33,548 nucleotides of DNA, taken from assembly GCA_007692665.1 (NCBI GenBank), contig REBP01000169.1, positions 1 through 33,548 on the forward strand, in the 5' to 3' direction. Shown one piece after another: positions 24,260 to 32,180 of the stretch. The translations under genes and the position numbers were made by a program. The notes beneath the pieces were generated by a model. The model saw only the letters and a list, made by a program, of their open reading frames with translations. It made no database searches and was not told the DNA's origin. The first letter of the stretch is position 1, and each line of letters starts with the position of its first letter. This stretch comes from Gemmatimonadales bacterium. Lineage in GTDB: Bacteria > Gemmatimonadota > Gemmatimonadetes > Longimicrobiales > Gaopeijiaceae.

Positions 24260-24738
24260 CGGTTCGACCAGTGGATGTGCCGAATCCGCCAGCCCTGCGT
24301 CGTCCGGCTCAGCACGAGCGTTTCCACACCATGGCTTTCGATCTTTCGCTCACCGATCTGCCCCGTGGTGTGGGAGCGAGCCGTGTAGAGCACGAAGTCG
24401 CCCGACTCGAGCCACTCTTCCCCGAGAACGTGGCGGGTGGTCCGGGAGGCGAACCGGATGTCCGCCGCAAGGTGGTGGCTCCGGTACTCCTCCAGGTCCT
24501 CGGCAGCGCCCTGCTCGAAGACCACCACGTCGGGGTGCAGAAGCCCCACTGCCGTCGCCGAGTCGCCGGCGGCGAGCGCCTCATGGAAGGCGGACACTAC
24601 CGCGGCGGGGTCGCCCGGCAACTGGACGGCTTCAGCCGAGACCCCCGCTTGCGCTGGATCCGGACCTCCATGAGCGGGAAGGTCTGATGCGGTGGGGAGG
24701 GCCAGGCTGAGTGACAGGAGAACGAGGGTCGCGTTCAT
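24256..24738 (-). CDS. Secreted NTF2/SnoaL-like protein of the copper operon
   Basis: A 160-residue protein. An N-terminal signal peptide (LVLLSLSLALPTASDLPA) precedes an NTF2-like cone domain of the DUF4440/SnoaL type: PAAVVSAFHEALAAGDSATAVGLLHPDVVVFE at the start and TQGWRIRHIHWSNR at the end. The last strand is rich in His and Trp. A GGAG Shine-Dalgarno six bases before the ATG at 24738 sets the start. It is the first gene of the operon with copCD and copB, and a triple 11-bp repeat lies 68-95 bp upstream. NTF2-like proteins have no defined role in copper handling; metal binding by the terminal His residues is possible. Confidence 0.8.
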   Translation of the reverse strand: MNATLVLLSLSLALPTASDLPAHGGPDPAQAGVSAEAVQLPGDPAAVVSAFHEALAAGDSATAVGLLHPDVVVFEQGAAEDLEEYRSHHLAADIRFASRTTRHVLGEEWLESGDFVLYTARSHTTGQIGERKIESHGVETLVLSRTTQGWRIRHIHWSNR

Positions 24739-24805
24739 CGGTGGCTCCGCAAGCGGGGAAGACGGGATTTCGAGGGATCCGGTCTTCCAACCTGGCAGGG
24801 CCCGC

Positions 24806-24833
24806 ATGAAAAAACGATGAAGCCACCATGAAG
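24806..24833 (-). promoter_or_regulatory. Triple 11-bp direct repeat upstream of the NTF2-copCD-copB operon
   Basis: On the plus strand ATGAAA, ATGAAG and ATGAAG start at 24806, 24817 and 24828, exactly 11 bp apart. The first minus-strand unit CTTCATGGTGG differs by one base from that upstream of cusC. The repeats lie 16-43 bp past the stop of the kinase gene, in the promoter region of the next operon. Confidence 0.62.
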
Positions 24834-24848
24834 AACCGTTCAGATGAC

Positions 24849-26300
24849 TCACCCCGCGAGTGGCACCTCGATCCGAAACGCCGCCCCTCCCAGGTCCCCG
24901 GTCCCTTCCACGGTGAGGCCCCCTCCATGAGCACGCACGATTGCCTGCACGATGGAAAGCCCGAGTCCGACGCCTTCCGATCCTCCCCCCTGGGTTCGAC
25001 TGGCGTCCGCCTGCCAGAATCGGTCGAAGACCCGATCCACCTCATCCTCCAGAAGCCCCGGGCCCGAGTCCATGACCTGGATCACGCCCCGGTCTCCTGC
25101 CTGGAACACGTTCACCCGTACCGTTCCGCCGTCGCCCGCGAACCGCTGCCCGTTCATCACGAGGTTCCAGATCGCCTGGACCATGAGGCGCCCGTCGACG
25201 CGTCCCACCGGATTCCCCCGAACCTCCACGGTGGTGGAGACCTTCGACGGTCCTGCGCCTTCGGCGGTTCCAGGCTCCCGATCCTCGCCCCTGATGCCAT
25301 GGGCCCGCTCCACGGCTTCCTCCGCAAGCGCCCCCAGATCATGCAGTTCCATCTGGAGGTCGATGGCGCCGGCGTCGGCTCGCGCCAGGGTCAGGAGGCC
25401 CTCGACGATCCGCCCCATCCGGAGGACTTCCTCGAGTGCGCTCTCCAGGGTATGCCGGTACTCGTCCACGTCCCGGTCCCGGCGGAGGGCGAGTTCGATC
25501 TCTCCCCGCATGGAGGTGAGGGGGGTGCGGAGTTCGTGGCTGGCGTCTGCGGTGAACCTGCGCTGGGCCTCGAAGGAGCCCCGGATCCGGTCCAGCATCG
25601 TGTTCAGCACCTGCACGAGGCGCTGATACTCCGACGTGTCGGCGTAGGCACTGATTCTCCTGGACAGGTTCGCGGCCCCGACCCCTTCCGCCTGCTCGAT
25701 GATGGCGTTGACCGGCCCGAGGACCCGGGAGGCCAGCCAGCGCCCGCCCAGCATCCCGCCGAGTCCCGTGAGGATGACCAGCCCCAGGCCGAAGAGGGCA
25801 ACCCGCTGGAGCATGGCGTCTCGAGCGTGGAGCGGCGCCGCCACCTGGAGGACATGCTCATCATGGAGCTGCCCCAGCCGAACCAGCGGATAGAAGACGG
25901 AGCGGACCCGGTACGTTCCGAAATCCGCCTCTCGCCAGACCAGTTCTCCCCGGGCCGCAAGGACCAGCGCCTCCCGGTCCATCGGGAGGTCCCGGACCAT
26001 GTACCGGCTGCGGAGGAGGCTCTCTCCCCGCTCGCTCCAAACCTGGGCGTACCGGATGAGCTCCGTGATGGACGCGGCTTCCTCGGGGGTCAGTTCCCAC
26101 TCGTGAAACCGCATCTCCCCGGCTTCGTGATCGGTGAGCGCTGCGGCCTGGATGGAGGCCACGTTCAGGATGCTCGCGTCCAGCTCGGCATCGAGGATGT
26201 GCCGCACCGCAAACCAGGTCGCGATCACGCAGAGGACCATGCCTCCGACGGCGAGGAGCGCGAAGCGGAGGGCAAGGCCGCCCCGAAACGAGCGAACCAT
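24849..26300 (-). CDS. CusS-like copper sensor histidine kinase
   Basis: A 483-residue membrane kinase. A helix at about 9-31, a periplasmic sensor of about 140 residues and a second helix near 165-187 precede HAMP. The HisKA box reads FTADASHELRTPLTSMRGE with His255; the HATPase domain has NLVMNGQRFA, DSGPGL and GVGLGLSIV. The periplasmic sensor has few Met or His pairs, so the signal is inferred from neighbours. The ATG at 26300 forms TGATG with the stop of the regulator gene; a GTG one codon upstream is equally possible. The N-box residue pattern is slightly unusual (MNGQ where NA is common). Confidence 0.88.
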   Translation of the reverse strand: MVRSFRGGLALRFALLAVGGMVLCVIATWFAVRHILDAELDASILNVASIQAAALTDHEAGEMRFHEWELTPEEAASITELIRYAQVWSERGESLLRSRYMVRDLPMDREALVLAARGELVWREADFGTYRVRSVFYPLVRLGQLHDEHVLQVAAPLHARDAMLQRVALFGLGLVILTGLGGMLGGRWLASRVLGPVNAIIEQAEGVGAANLSRRISAYADTSEYQRLVQVLNTMLDRIRGSFEAQRRFTADASHELRTPLTSMRGEIELALRRDRDVDEYRHTLESALEEVLRMGRIVEGLLTLARADAGAIDLQMELHDLGALAEEAVERAHGIRGEDREPGTAEGAGPSKVSTTVEVRGNPVGRVDGRLMVQAIWNLVMNGQRFAGDGGTVRVNVFQAGDRGVIQVMDSGPGLLEDEVDRVFDRFWQADASRTQGGGSEGVGLGLSIVQAIVRAHGGGLTVEGTGDLGGAAFRIEVPLAG

Positions 26301-26989
26301 CACCTTTCGGTCCCGCTGGAACCCTCACGCAGCGTGTACCCCACCCCCCGAACGGTCTGCACGAGCGGGTCACCTCCTCCCGACCGGAGCTTCCTCCTCA
26401 GGTTCGCCATGTGCACGTCCACGACGTTGGACATGGGGTCGAAGCTCAGGTCCCATACCTTCTCGAGCAGCTCGGTGCGCCGGACCACGGCCTCCGGCCG
26501 AAGAAGGAGGTACTCCAGCAGCGCGAACTCCCGGGGAGTCAGGTCGAGGGGCTCGGACCCGCGGTACGCCTCGTGCCTCACCCGGTCAAGGCGGAGGTCG
26601 GCATAGCGAAGCTCGTCGGTCCGGACCTCGCCGGTCCTTCGGAGGAGGGCCCGGACCCTGGCGAGGACTTCGTCCAGGCTGAAGGGCTTCGTGAGGTAGT
26701 CGTCGGCCCCGGCATCCAGCCCCGCCACGATGTCTCCGGTGGAATCACGGGCGGTGAGAAGGAGGATGGGGGTCTTGACCCCGCCCTCCCGAAGCGCTCG
26801 CGTGATGTCGAGCCCGCTCTGCCCCGGGAGCATGACGTCCAGCACGTGGAGGTCATACGGATGGATGCGGGCCTTCGCCAGCCCGTCCCCCCCGTGATGT
26901 GACGCATCCACCGCATAGCCCTCCTCCCGGAGCGCCCGTTCGAGAAAGCGGCAGACCTTCTGGTCATCTTCCACGATCAGCACGCGCAT
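26300..26989 (-). CDS. OmpR/PhoB-family response regulator, CusR-like
   Basis: A 229-residue regulator. The receiver has EDD at residues 7-9, phospho-acceptor Asp51 in LDVMLPGQSGLD, and Lys in DDYLTKPFSLDE. The winged-helix domain has LTPREFALLEYLLLRPEAVV, DVHMANLRRKLR and the wing VRGVGYTLRE. It is transcribed just ahead of its kinase. The start is the Met of MRVLIVEDD; upstream codons are unlikely coding. It is the natural candidate to bind the two triple 11-bp repeats and so control cusCBA and the NTF2-copCD-copB operon. Confidence 0.9.
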   Translation of the reverse strand: MRVLIVEDDQKVCRFLERALREEGYAVDASHHGGDGLAKARIHPYDLHVLDVMLPGQSGLDITRALREGGVKTPILLLTARDSTGDIVAGLDAGADDYLTKPFSLDEVLARVRALLRRTGEVRTDELRYADLRLDRVRHEAYRGSEPLDLTPREFALLEYLLLRPEAVVRRTELLEKVWDLSFDPMSNVVDVHMANLRRKLRSGGGDPLVQTVRGVGYTLREGSSGTER

Positions 26990-27244
26990 GCAGTGAAACG
27001 GCTGGAGGTGCACATGGTGGAGCGTCCTTCTGGGGGGATGTTCGCGAATCCTCGCCACGGCGGCCCGATGGCCGTCACGGCGCCCCGGGGAGCGGAGCGG
27101 TGCCGGGGTCAGGCAGCCACGCCCCCCCCCCACCCAACCTACTCACGACACCCCCCATTCCGCGACGCCTGAAGGCAGCCTGCTCATGAGATGCCCGTCC
27201 GCGGCGCGCTTTCGACACCCCTGCAGGGCCCAATGTCTTACCGC

Positions 27245-27281
27245 TTGTCTTACCACCCCCCCCTTCCAGGTGGTAAGACAA
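27245..27281. other. Perfect 13-bp inverted repeat
   Basis: TTGTCTTACCACC (27245-27257) pairs perfectly with GGTGGTAAGACAA (27269-27281) across an 11-nt loop. A related GTCTTACC lies just before it, and the arm resembles the GTCATACCACC motif at the right edge of both 215-bp repeats. Confidence 0.6.
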
Positions 27282-27284
27282 GAC

Positions 27285-27324
27285 AAGCCCCACCTGCGCA
27301 AGTGCAGGTGGGGCTTGGGTTTTC
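27285..27324 (+). terminator. Terminator-like stem-loop beside repeat copy 2
   Basis: AAGCCCCACCTGC and GCAGGTGGGGCTT form a perfect 13-bp stem with a 6-nt loop (27285-27316), followed by GGG and four T's at 27320-27323. No plus-strand gene lies directly upstream, so it may instead belong to the repeat-bounded element. The rest of 26990-27244 shows no gene, only GC-rich sequence with a C run. Confidence 0.5.
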
Positions 27325-27325
27325 C

Positions 27326-27540
27326 TCCAGTGGAGCCAATCGGGATCGAACCGATGACCTCCTGCTTGCAAAGCAACCAGGTCGCTCATCCGTGCGATCG
27401 CGGGTGAAGCCCCGTAAACCCTCAACACTATAAGAATGGCGCGGCTTTCCGGCCCTTGCCATACCTCCTGCTACCCGGAAGCCTCGCTCACCCGTGAGCG
27501 GGTTTTCCGGGCAATGTCATACCACCTTGTCATGCCACCC
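27326..27540. repeat. 215-bp direct repeat, copy 2 (contains tRNA-Ala 3' half)
   Basis: This is the partner of 12523-12737, the same length and about 93% identical by eye. Differences cluster in a 15-bp stretch past the tRNA-like part. It closes the copper-resistance region on its right and abuts the transposase remnant. Confidence 0.85.
27331..27375 (-). pseudogene. tRNA-Ala 3' fragment, anticodon-like TGC
   Basis: The minus strand shows anticodon loop TTTGCAA, the GCAGG stem strand, T-arm ATCGG-TTCGATC-CCGAT and GGCTCCA at the end. The D-arm is missing and the sequence upstream does not fold as a tRNA 5' half. Copy 1 has CGC at the same place; both are Ala anticodons. Confidence 0.6.
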
Positions 27541-27818
27541 GAAATGGGACGTTTAAGGACCAAAGGGAGCTTCGGGGCTTTGGGTGGGGGAGCCGTTCTG
27601 GCTGGGCGTGCCGACGTACCCTCAGGAACCGGGGAGTCCATGTGAGGTGATCCCCGGGGGCGAGGAAGCTCGAACCAGATGATGCCACCGATTCCGCCGC
27701 CGCTCCGTTTTCCCCTTCGCTTGGGGTTCCGGTGACGAACGGCTCAAGGATCGCGTGGTGCAATTCGGCGGCGATCCCGAGGCCGTGGTCCGCTCGCCGA
27801 ATCGGGGGGAAGACCAAG

Positions 27819-28097
27819 GATCCGCTGGGCGTCCTCCTCGTCGATAAAGTAATGTTGCGACAGGCGCTCTCGCCTCAGCAGCGAGTTGAACGCCTCGGCG
27901 AACGCGTTGTCCGTCGGCTTCCCCGGCCGGCTGAAATCCAGCCGCACCCGGTTCCAGTAGGCCCAGTGGTCCAGGCTCTTCGAGGTAAACTCCGTCCCCT
28001 GGTCCACCGAGATCACCTTGGGGAGGGCGGATCGCTCCGCGCCTGTTTCGGACAGGATCCCGGCCACATCCTCCCCTGTGAACTTCCGCACGACTCG
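27819..28097 (-). pseudogene. IS3-family transposase OrfB remnant
   Basis: About 93 codons of an IS3-type integrase core. SVDQGTEFTSKSLDHWAY holds the second catalytic Asp, and GKPTDNAFAEAFNSLLRRE holds the catalytic Glu region, followed by HYFIDEEDAQRIL. The first Asp block and the C-terminal RPHSSLG region are missing or scrambled, so the element is dead. It lies on the right side of repeat copy 2. Sequence from 28098 to 28426 shows no gene; at 28278-28303 a CCCGAAGTGGGATATTTCAA stretch resembles one at 27538-27558 in direct orientation. Confidence 0.8.
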
Positions 28098-28426
28098 AAG
28101 CGCACGCACTCCCGGGTGTGGACATCCCCCTGCAGCGATCACCCGGAGGCCCCTTCCGCCCGAAGGTCCTCGTGACCGGGAGGCGGAGCAGGGCAATGAG
28201 GGAGTAGGACTGCTCCGCACGCCCTCTTCCTACGTGGAACGACCGGAAGGACGGAGGTCCGGACCTGATCGGCTCGTTCCCCGAAGTGGGATATTTCAAT
28301 TGGCAGAGCCGGACATCCGTCACCGGAGTTGACCAATCCCAATGTGCAGGCGTAGGTTCGCAGAGAACAGTGGCGGTTGATATGAGATCGGTCCGCCGCC
28401 CTCCCCACTTTCGATGGAGGTTCTCC

Positions 28427-28927
28427 ATGCTTTCTACCGTCCGCAGGATGCTCCTCCTGGGCGCAGCGAGCGCTGTCCTGGCAGCTCTCCCGACTGCAGC
28501 AGAGTCCCAAGAGCCTGGTGGTGATGAGGGGGTGTGCCGCAACTGCGCCGAGGGCGTCTACTACGGGGCACCGGCCCATTTCTGGGTTGGATCCGCTGGT
28601 TGCGAACCCACGGAGCCCGGGGGCTCCGCGGGTGCGGGAGGGGAATCGAGCGCCCCTGGATGCAAGCTGTGCTCGTCTGGGCATTGCGACAACCCACAAG
28701 TACCGCACGGTGGCCAATGCCCCACTGCCGGTTGTGACGACGACGTTGAACTACTCAAGAGGAGTGACATTGCGTTGATCCGCGCGGATCCGGACCAAGG
28801 GGTCCAGGCACTCGCTGCGGCCGGAGTTCCACATCTCCGCACCCAGTTCGGAGTCGCTCTGTTGAACTGCAGAGGGCAGGCGTTCGCCTTTGTACCTAAT
28901 TCCACGGTTGGCCGCGGAGGTGCTTGA
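28427..28927 (+). CDS. Exported Cys-rich protein preceding a beta-propeller lipoprotein
   Basis: A 166-residue protein. The signal peptide (RRMLLLGAASAVLAALPTAAES) is followed by a Cys-rich middle with GVCRNCAEG, an AGC, PGCKLCSSGHC, GGQC and AGC, nine Cys in the mature part. The C-terminal third, after CDDDVELL, is a short ordinary segment with DQGVQALAAAGVPHL. A strong GGAGG Shine-Dalgarno six bases upstream fixes the start at 28427. I do not recognise a family. Its stop overlaps the next gene, a beta-propeller, by 8 bp, so they are co-transcribed. Disulfide bonding outside the cytoplasm is likely. Confidence 0.7.
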   Translation: MLSTVRRMLLLGAASAVLAALPTAAESQEPGGDEGVCRNCAEGVYYGAPAHFWVGSAGCEPTEPGGSAGAGGESSAPGCKLCSSGHCDNPQVPHGGQCPTAGCDDDVELLKRSDIALIRADPDQGVQALAAAGVPHLRTQFGVALLNCRGQAFAFVPNSTVGRGGA

Positions 28928-30125
28928 ACCGCACTTGCCTCGGGGCCATCCCGGTCGGCGCCTTAGCTCGGGCACCCTGGCCTGCCTGCTGGTCTCGCTC
29001 ATCGGGTGGGGCTGTGGGGGCGATCTCGAGAACCTGGCCGAGGGTGGGGCGGCCGACCTGGCGGGGGCGGAGCGGGGCCTCCCGGGTCTTTCGCGGTGCA
29101 TAGTCCTCGAGCCCGGGGTTGACCTTCATCTCGACGCCACGAGCCCCGTGGGGATGGGCCTTCTGCCCCAGGTCATCACGACGCGCGGCGGTCAGATCCT
29201 CGTGCACGACGACTTTGCTTCCACGGGCGGGGGGCCGCTTGCGTTCGATTCAGTCGGGGCGTTTGTCGGCGTGGTCGGTGGCTCAGGTGACGGACCCGGC
29301 GAGTTCCGCCTTCCGTCCCGCATCGCTTCCGATGGCGATTCGATCGTGCTGGTGCATGACCGGGCCCACGGCCTGAAAGTGTTGACCCCTTCCGGCAGCG
29401 AAGTGGGTCGATATCCCGATGTAGCGTACCCCCGGGGGGGGCTGGCGGTGCTGAGCGACTCCCTCTTCGTGGTAGGAACACCCGCGGTCCGGCCTGCGGC
29501 GGCGCCCGATCGAGATCTCTTCGCGTACGATGTTCGGTCGGGAGAGCTGGTCTCGGCGTTTGGCCCCCGAACGGAATTCATTCCAGGGGGGGCACTTCGC
29601 ATCACCGCGGTGGCGCCGTCTGGCTCGCACGGCGTATGGGCCGTTACGGCGCCGAATCGGGTCCACCACTTCACGGTCGGCGACGAGCATGCGACTTCGG
29701 AGGTGGTGTTCCCCTCCGACTGGCTTGCGCAGGTCGAGGCGCTTGAAATCCGCACTCCAGCAGACACGGGCTACGTGTTTCATTCCGTTTACGAAGACCA
29801 ATCCGAAGGGGTGCTCTGGGTGCTCAGTACGCCCCGTGAGCCCGGGGCGCCGAATCCGTTTGAATCTCCGGTGCCGGGCGCACCCCTGTCCATCGATTTG
29901 CTGACGGTGAGCTCCGTTGTGGCCCATCGACGCACGGTGATCTCTGCGGTTCACCTAGCTCGGGGCGAGGTCATCGGGCACAGCATCGTGGACGGCTTGG
30001 GCCTGCAATTCACGCCCGACGGGCGGCTCGCGGCGATGCAGGCGGGAGCTGATTTTTCTCCCGAGATCCGACTGTGGAGGCTCAGGCTTTCAAATGGGGA
30101 GGAGAGTCCCGACCTATGTCGGTAG
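28920..30125 (+). CDS. Six-bladed beta-propeller lipoprotein
   Basis: A 401-residue exported protein. An n-region with Arg pairs and the hydrophobic LACLLVSLIGWGCGG suggest lipoprotein processing at Cys, though GWGC is an imperfect lipobox. The rest shows repeated propeller strands, including FASTGGGPLAFDSVG followed by GGSGDGPGEFRLPS, typical of 6-bladed NHL/TolB-like lipoproteins common in Gemmatimonadota. The start is a GTG at 28920; an upstream TTG at 28890 is an alternative. It follows the Cys-rich protein with an 8-bp overlap. Ligand and function are unknown. Confidence 0.75.
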   Translation: MLEPHLPRGHPGRRLSSGTLACLLVSLIGWGCGGDLENLAEGGAADLAGAERGLPGLSRCIVLEPGVDLHLDATSPVGMGLLPQVITTRGGQILVHDDFASTGGGPLAFDSVGAFVGVVGGSGDGPGEFRLPSRIASDGDSIVLVHDRAHGLKVLTPSGSEVGRYPDVAYPRGGLAVLSDSLFVVGTPAVRPAAAPDRDLFAYDVRSGELVSAFGPRTEFIPGGALRITAVAPSGSHGVWAVTAPNRVHHFTVGDEHATSEVVFPSDWLAQVEALEIRTPADTGYVFHSVYEDQSEGVLWVLSTPREPGAPNPFESPVPGAPLSIDLLTVSSVVAHRRTVISAVHLARGEVIGHSIVDGLGLQFTPDGRLAAMQAGADFSPEIRLWRLRLSNGEESPDLCR

Positions 30126-30163
30126 CCCGTGGCCTGTACCGAATCGGACTCGGTGGGGTCTCG

Positions 30164-30360
30164 GGACTTGGCGTGGAAGGCCACCCCGGACTCGACCGGG
30201 TCACATCTTCCCTCGGACTTCATCCCTCCCGGACCGCCTCGTAGAGCCCGCCAACATTTGTGTGCCAAACCGGGATGAGACGACCCCACAACACAAACCG
30301 GCGCAGTCGTGCCGTCCGCATGACTGCGCCGTTTTCCTGAGATCACCCGAACACCCATCG
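30164..30360. repeat. Imperfect direct repeat A (~190 bp) between the two propeller modules
   Basis: Blocks GGACTTGGCGTGGAAGGCC, TGTGCCAAAC and the hairpin plus GATCACCCGAACACCCATCG recur in the same order and orientation at 32911-33095. Spacing differs by a few bases. The two copies flank the minus-strand peptide operon. No gene is seen in the 30126-30469 gap. Confidence 0.6.
30299..30335 (+). terminator. Rho-independent terminator-like hairpin in repeat A
   Basis: CGGCGCAGTC (30299-30308) pairs perfectly with GACTGCGCCG (30322-30331), followed by TTTT. It could end transcription of the plus-strand Cys-rich/propeller operon that stops at 30125. Confidence 0.7.
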
Positions 30361-30469
30361 AGCGGCGTCCTGCCCACACATGCAAGCCTCCAGCGAACCC
30401 GTGGCGGTTCAATCGTACCCTCGGCTTGAAGGCGGATCCGGACGGTCGACCGCGAAGGCATGTCCCGAC

Positions 30470-31573
30470 CTACGGTCGCTCGGCCGGGGCTTCACCTGGA
30501 GAAAACACCGACGGCTCCACCACGAAGAACGCGGGGACCCCCTCCATGCGACCACTCAGGAGCACCCCGTAATCGGAATGCGCCGCATGCAGCGTGTACC
30601 ACCCGTCGAGATCGAAGAGTTCAACCCAACTACTCCCGTCCCATTCGGAGAAGCGGGTCCACCGTCCTTCCTGCTGGAGGACCGGCCCATGGCGGGTTGC
30701 CCAGATCACGCGGTCGCCCAGGAGGGCAACCCCGGCGGGGAACGGCTCGGTACCCCTGTCCCATACGGCGCTGTACGTGCCCGCAGCGTCCCGCTCACTT
30801 GTCGGTCGCATGTAGGGCGAATCGCCGAGTTCCAGCGAAGCCAGCGTGCGGACGCTGCCGTCCTCGCAACGGATCTCCAGCAGTCGAGGGCCCTCGAGTT
30901 CCTCCGTGAACAGGACGATGCGCTGCTCGTTGCGGGCCAGGAAGGGCGGGTGGTCGAAACCGTTGCCGCGAAGTCGGCCCAGACGGGCATAGGGCTCACC
31001 GAGGCCGGAGGCCCCGACCGAATGGAGACTCGGGACCGAGTCCTCGCGGGGCGCCGTCAACACGACCCAATCCTCGTGGCAGCCCCTGATCGCCCCTCGC
31101 GCGGGCCGCTCGAAGTTCTCGAAGCGCACGATCTCGTTTCCGCCCCAGTCCCTCACCACGAGTCCGGGGCGTCCAACGACCGCGACTCGGTCAGCTCCGC
31201 CGAAGTTCACGCCCAGCGGACCGCTCAACTCACCCGGACCCCTTCCCCGAGGCCCTGCACTGTCGACGAGTTGCCCCTGGCGATCGAACTTGAGGAGGTG
31301 GGGGGGGCTCCGCTGGAGCACGACCACCTCGCCGGCTTCGGTCAGGGTCGCGTCGAGCACGTAATCGATGGGCGGATCCGCGGGATCACCACCGACAGTG
31401 AGCCTGAGCGGCAGGCTATCGAGGGAACGGAGCTCGGGAACGTCATCCACCTCCACCGCGTCCCCGCATCCCGCCACGGGCAAGGCGAGCGCCGAACAGA
31501 CGATGAGGGCATTTACGTGCGGGGCACGACTCGCCTTCCTTCCGCGAGCGGTCCGGATTCTCATGGTGGTCAT
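30470..31573 (-). CDS. Six-bladed beta-propeller lipoprotein, last gene of the peptide operon
   Basis: A 367-residue protein. A signal peptide ends in the lipobox LPVAGC. Propeller signatures include ATLTEAGEVVVLQRSPPHLLK followed by FDRQGQL, and AGPRGRGPGELSGPLGVN, the GPGE pattern of these 6-bladed repeats. It lies at the end of a minus-strand operon after two small Cys-rich peptides and a thioredoxin-fold protein, and its ATG overlaps the stop of the latter as ATGA. It is related in layout to the propeller at 28920 and converges on it. The function is unknown; it could bind the peptides or act with them at the cell surface. Confidence 0.78.
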   Translation of the reverse strand: MTTMRIRTARGRKASRAPHVNALIVCSALALPVAGCGDAVEVDDVPELRSLDSLPLRLTVGGDPADPPIDYVLDATLTEAGEVVVLQRSPPHLLKFDRQGQLVDSAGPRGRGPGELSGPLGVNFGGADRVAVVGRPGLVVRDWGGNEIVRFENFERPARGAIRGCHEDWVVLTAPREDSVPSLHSVGASGLGEPYARLGRLRGNGFDHPPFLARNEQRIVLFTEELEGPRLLEIRCEDGSVRTLASLELGDSPYMRPTSERDAAGTYSAVWDRGTEPFPAGVALLGDRVIWATRHGPVLQQEGRWTRFSEWDGSSWVELFDLDGWYTLHAAHSDYGVLLSGRMEGVPAFFVVEPSVFSPGEAPAERP

Positions 31574-32106
31574 CCTTTGGTACCAAGGAAAGCCAGAATG
31601 CGAGGGAACCGCCTTCCGACGAGCTTTCCAGAGAGAAGATCATGTAGGGTCCCGATCCGCGAGGGCTTGGACGACAGTATCACTCCGTTGCCGTCTACGA
31701 CAATTTCCGCGGGAACCCACCCCACCCCCCACCGCTCGATTAGTTCGCCCCTTCTCGCGTGGACTAGGTGGGAAGCGGCGACCCCCGTCGAAAGCCGGTT
31801 GAGCCCGCCGCCGGCCATTGGTGTCGCCTCAAGCACCACCCATACGTGCTCGCCGCGATCCTGACTCCTGCTCCAGAACTGCTGGTACTTCCCGTCACGG
31901 GCCTCGCAGACAGCACATCGCTCCGAGACGAAAAGGATACGGGCTCGCTCAGGTGAATGGGAGTCTACCCACGGGCCATCTAAGGTCGCCCCAGGCTGGG
32001 GGAGGTGTTGGGAGACCATTCCGGTGCTACTGTAAGCCCCCCAGCACAAGACAAGTGCGAAGCAAATCGCAATCACAGCGAGAGTTCTATTCCATACGCA
32101 CATCAT
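31570..32106 (-). CDS. Membrane-anchored thioredoxin-fold protein
   Basis: A 178-residue protein with an uncleaved-looking N-terminal helix (LAVIAICFALVLCWGAY). The thioredoxin-like core has RILFVSERCAVCEARDGKYQQF with a CAVC active site and the cis-Pro segment WVPAEIVVDGNGVI further on. It resembles TlpA/redoxin-type oxidoreductases on the periplasmic face. It is positioned after two eight-Cys peptide genes and before a beta-propeller gene, so shaping or reducing disulfides in those peptides is an obvious inference. ATGA overlap with the propeller supports one operon. Confidence 0.8.
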   Translation of the reverse strand: MMCVWNRTLAVIAICFALVLCWGAYSSTGMVSQHLPQPGATLDGPWVDSHSPERARILFVSERCAVCEARDGKYQQFWSRSQDRGEHVWVVLEATPMAGGGLNRLSTGVAASHLVHARRGELIERWGVGWVPAEIVVDGNGVILSSKPSRIGTLHDLLSGKLVGRRFPRILAFLGTKG

Positions 32107-32180
32107 TTAACAGCCCCGCTTAATTGGCAGCCCCCGCCGATTTTCTGTGGCAACGGATATCCCCTTACCGGCACCGCATC

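Noticed and set aside
27250-27462. Small protein gene beginning MARAGKPRH in repeat copy 2 (also in copy 1)
   Set aside because: AGGAGG is present but only one base before the ATG, and the reading frame runs through the tRNA-Ala fragment. It looks like a by-product of the repeat.
31570-32106. Cytochrome c biogenesis thioredoxin (CcmG/ResA)
   Set aside because: The CxxC is CAVC and not the WCxxC of CcmG, and no Ccm genes are nearby. The neighbours point to the Cys-rich peptides instead.
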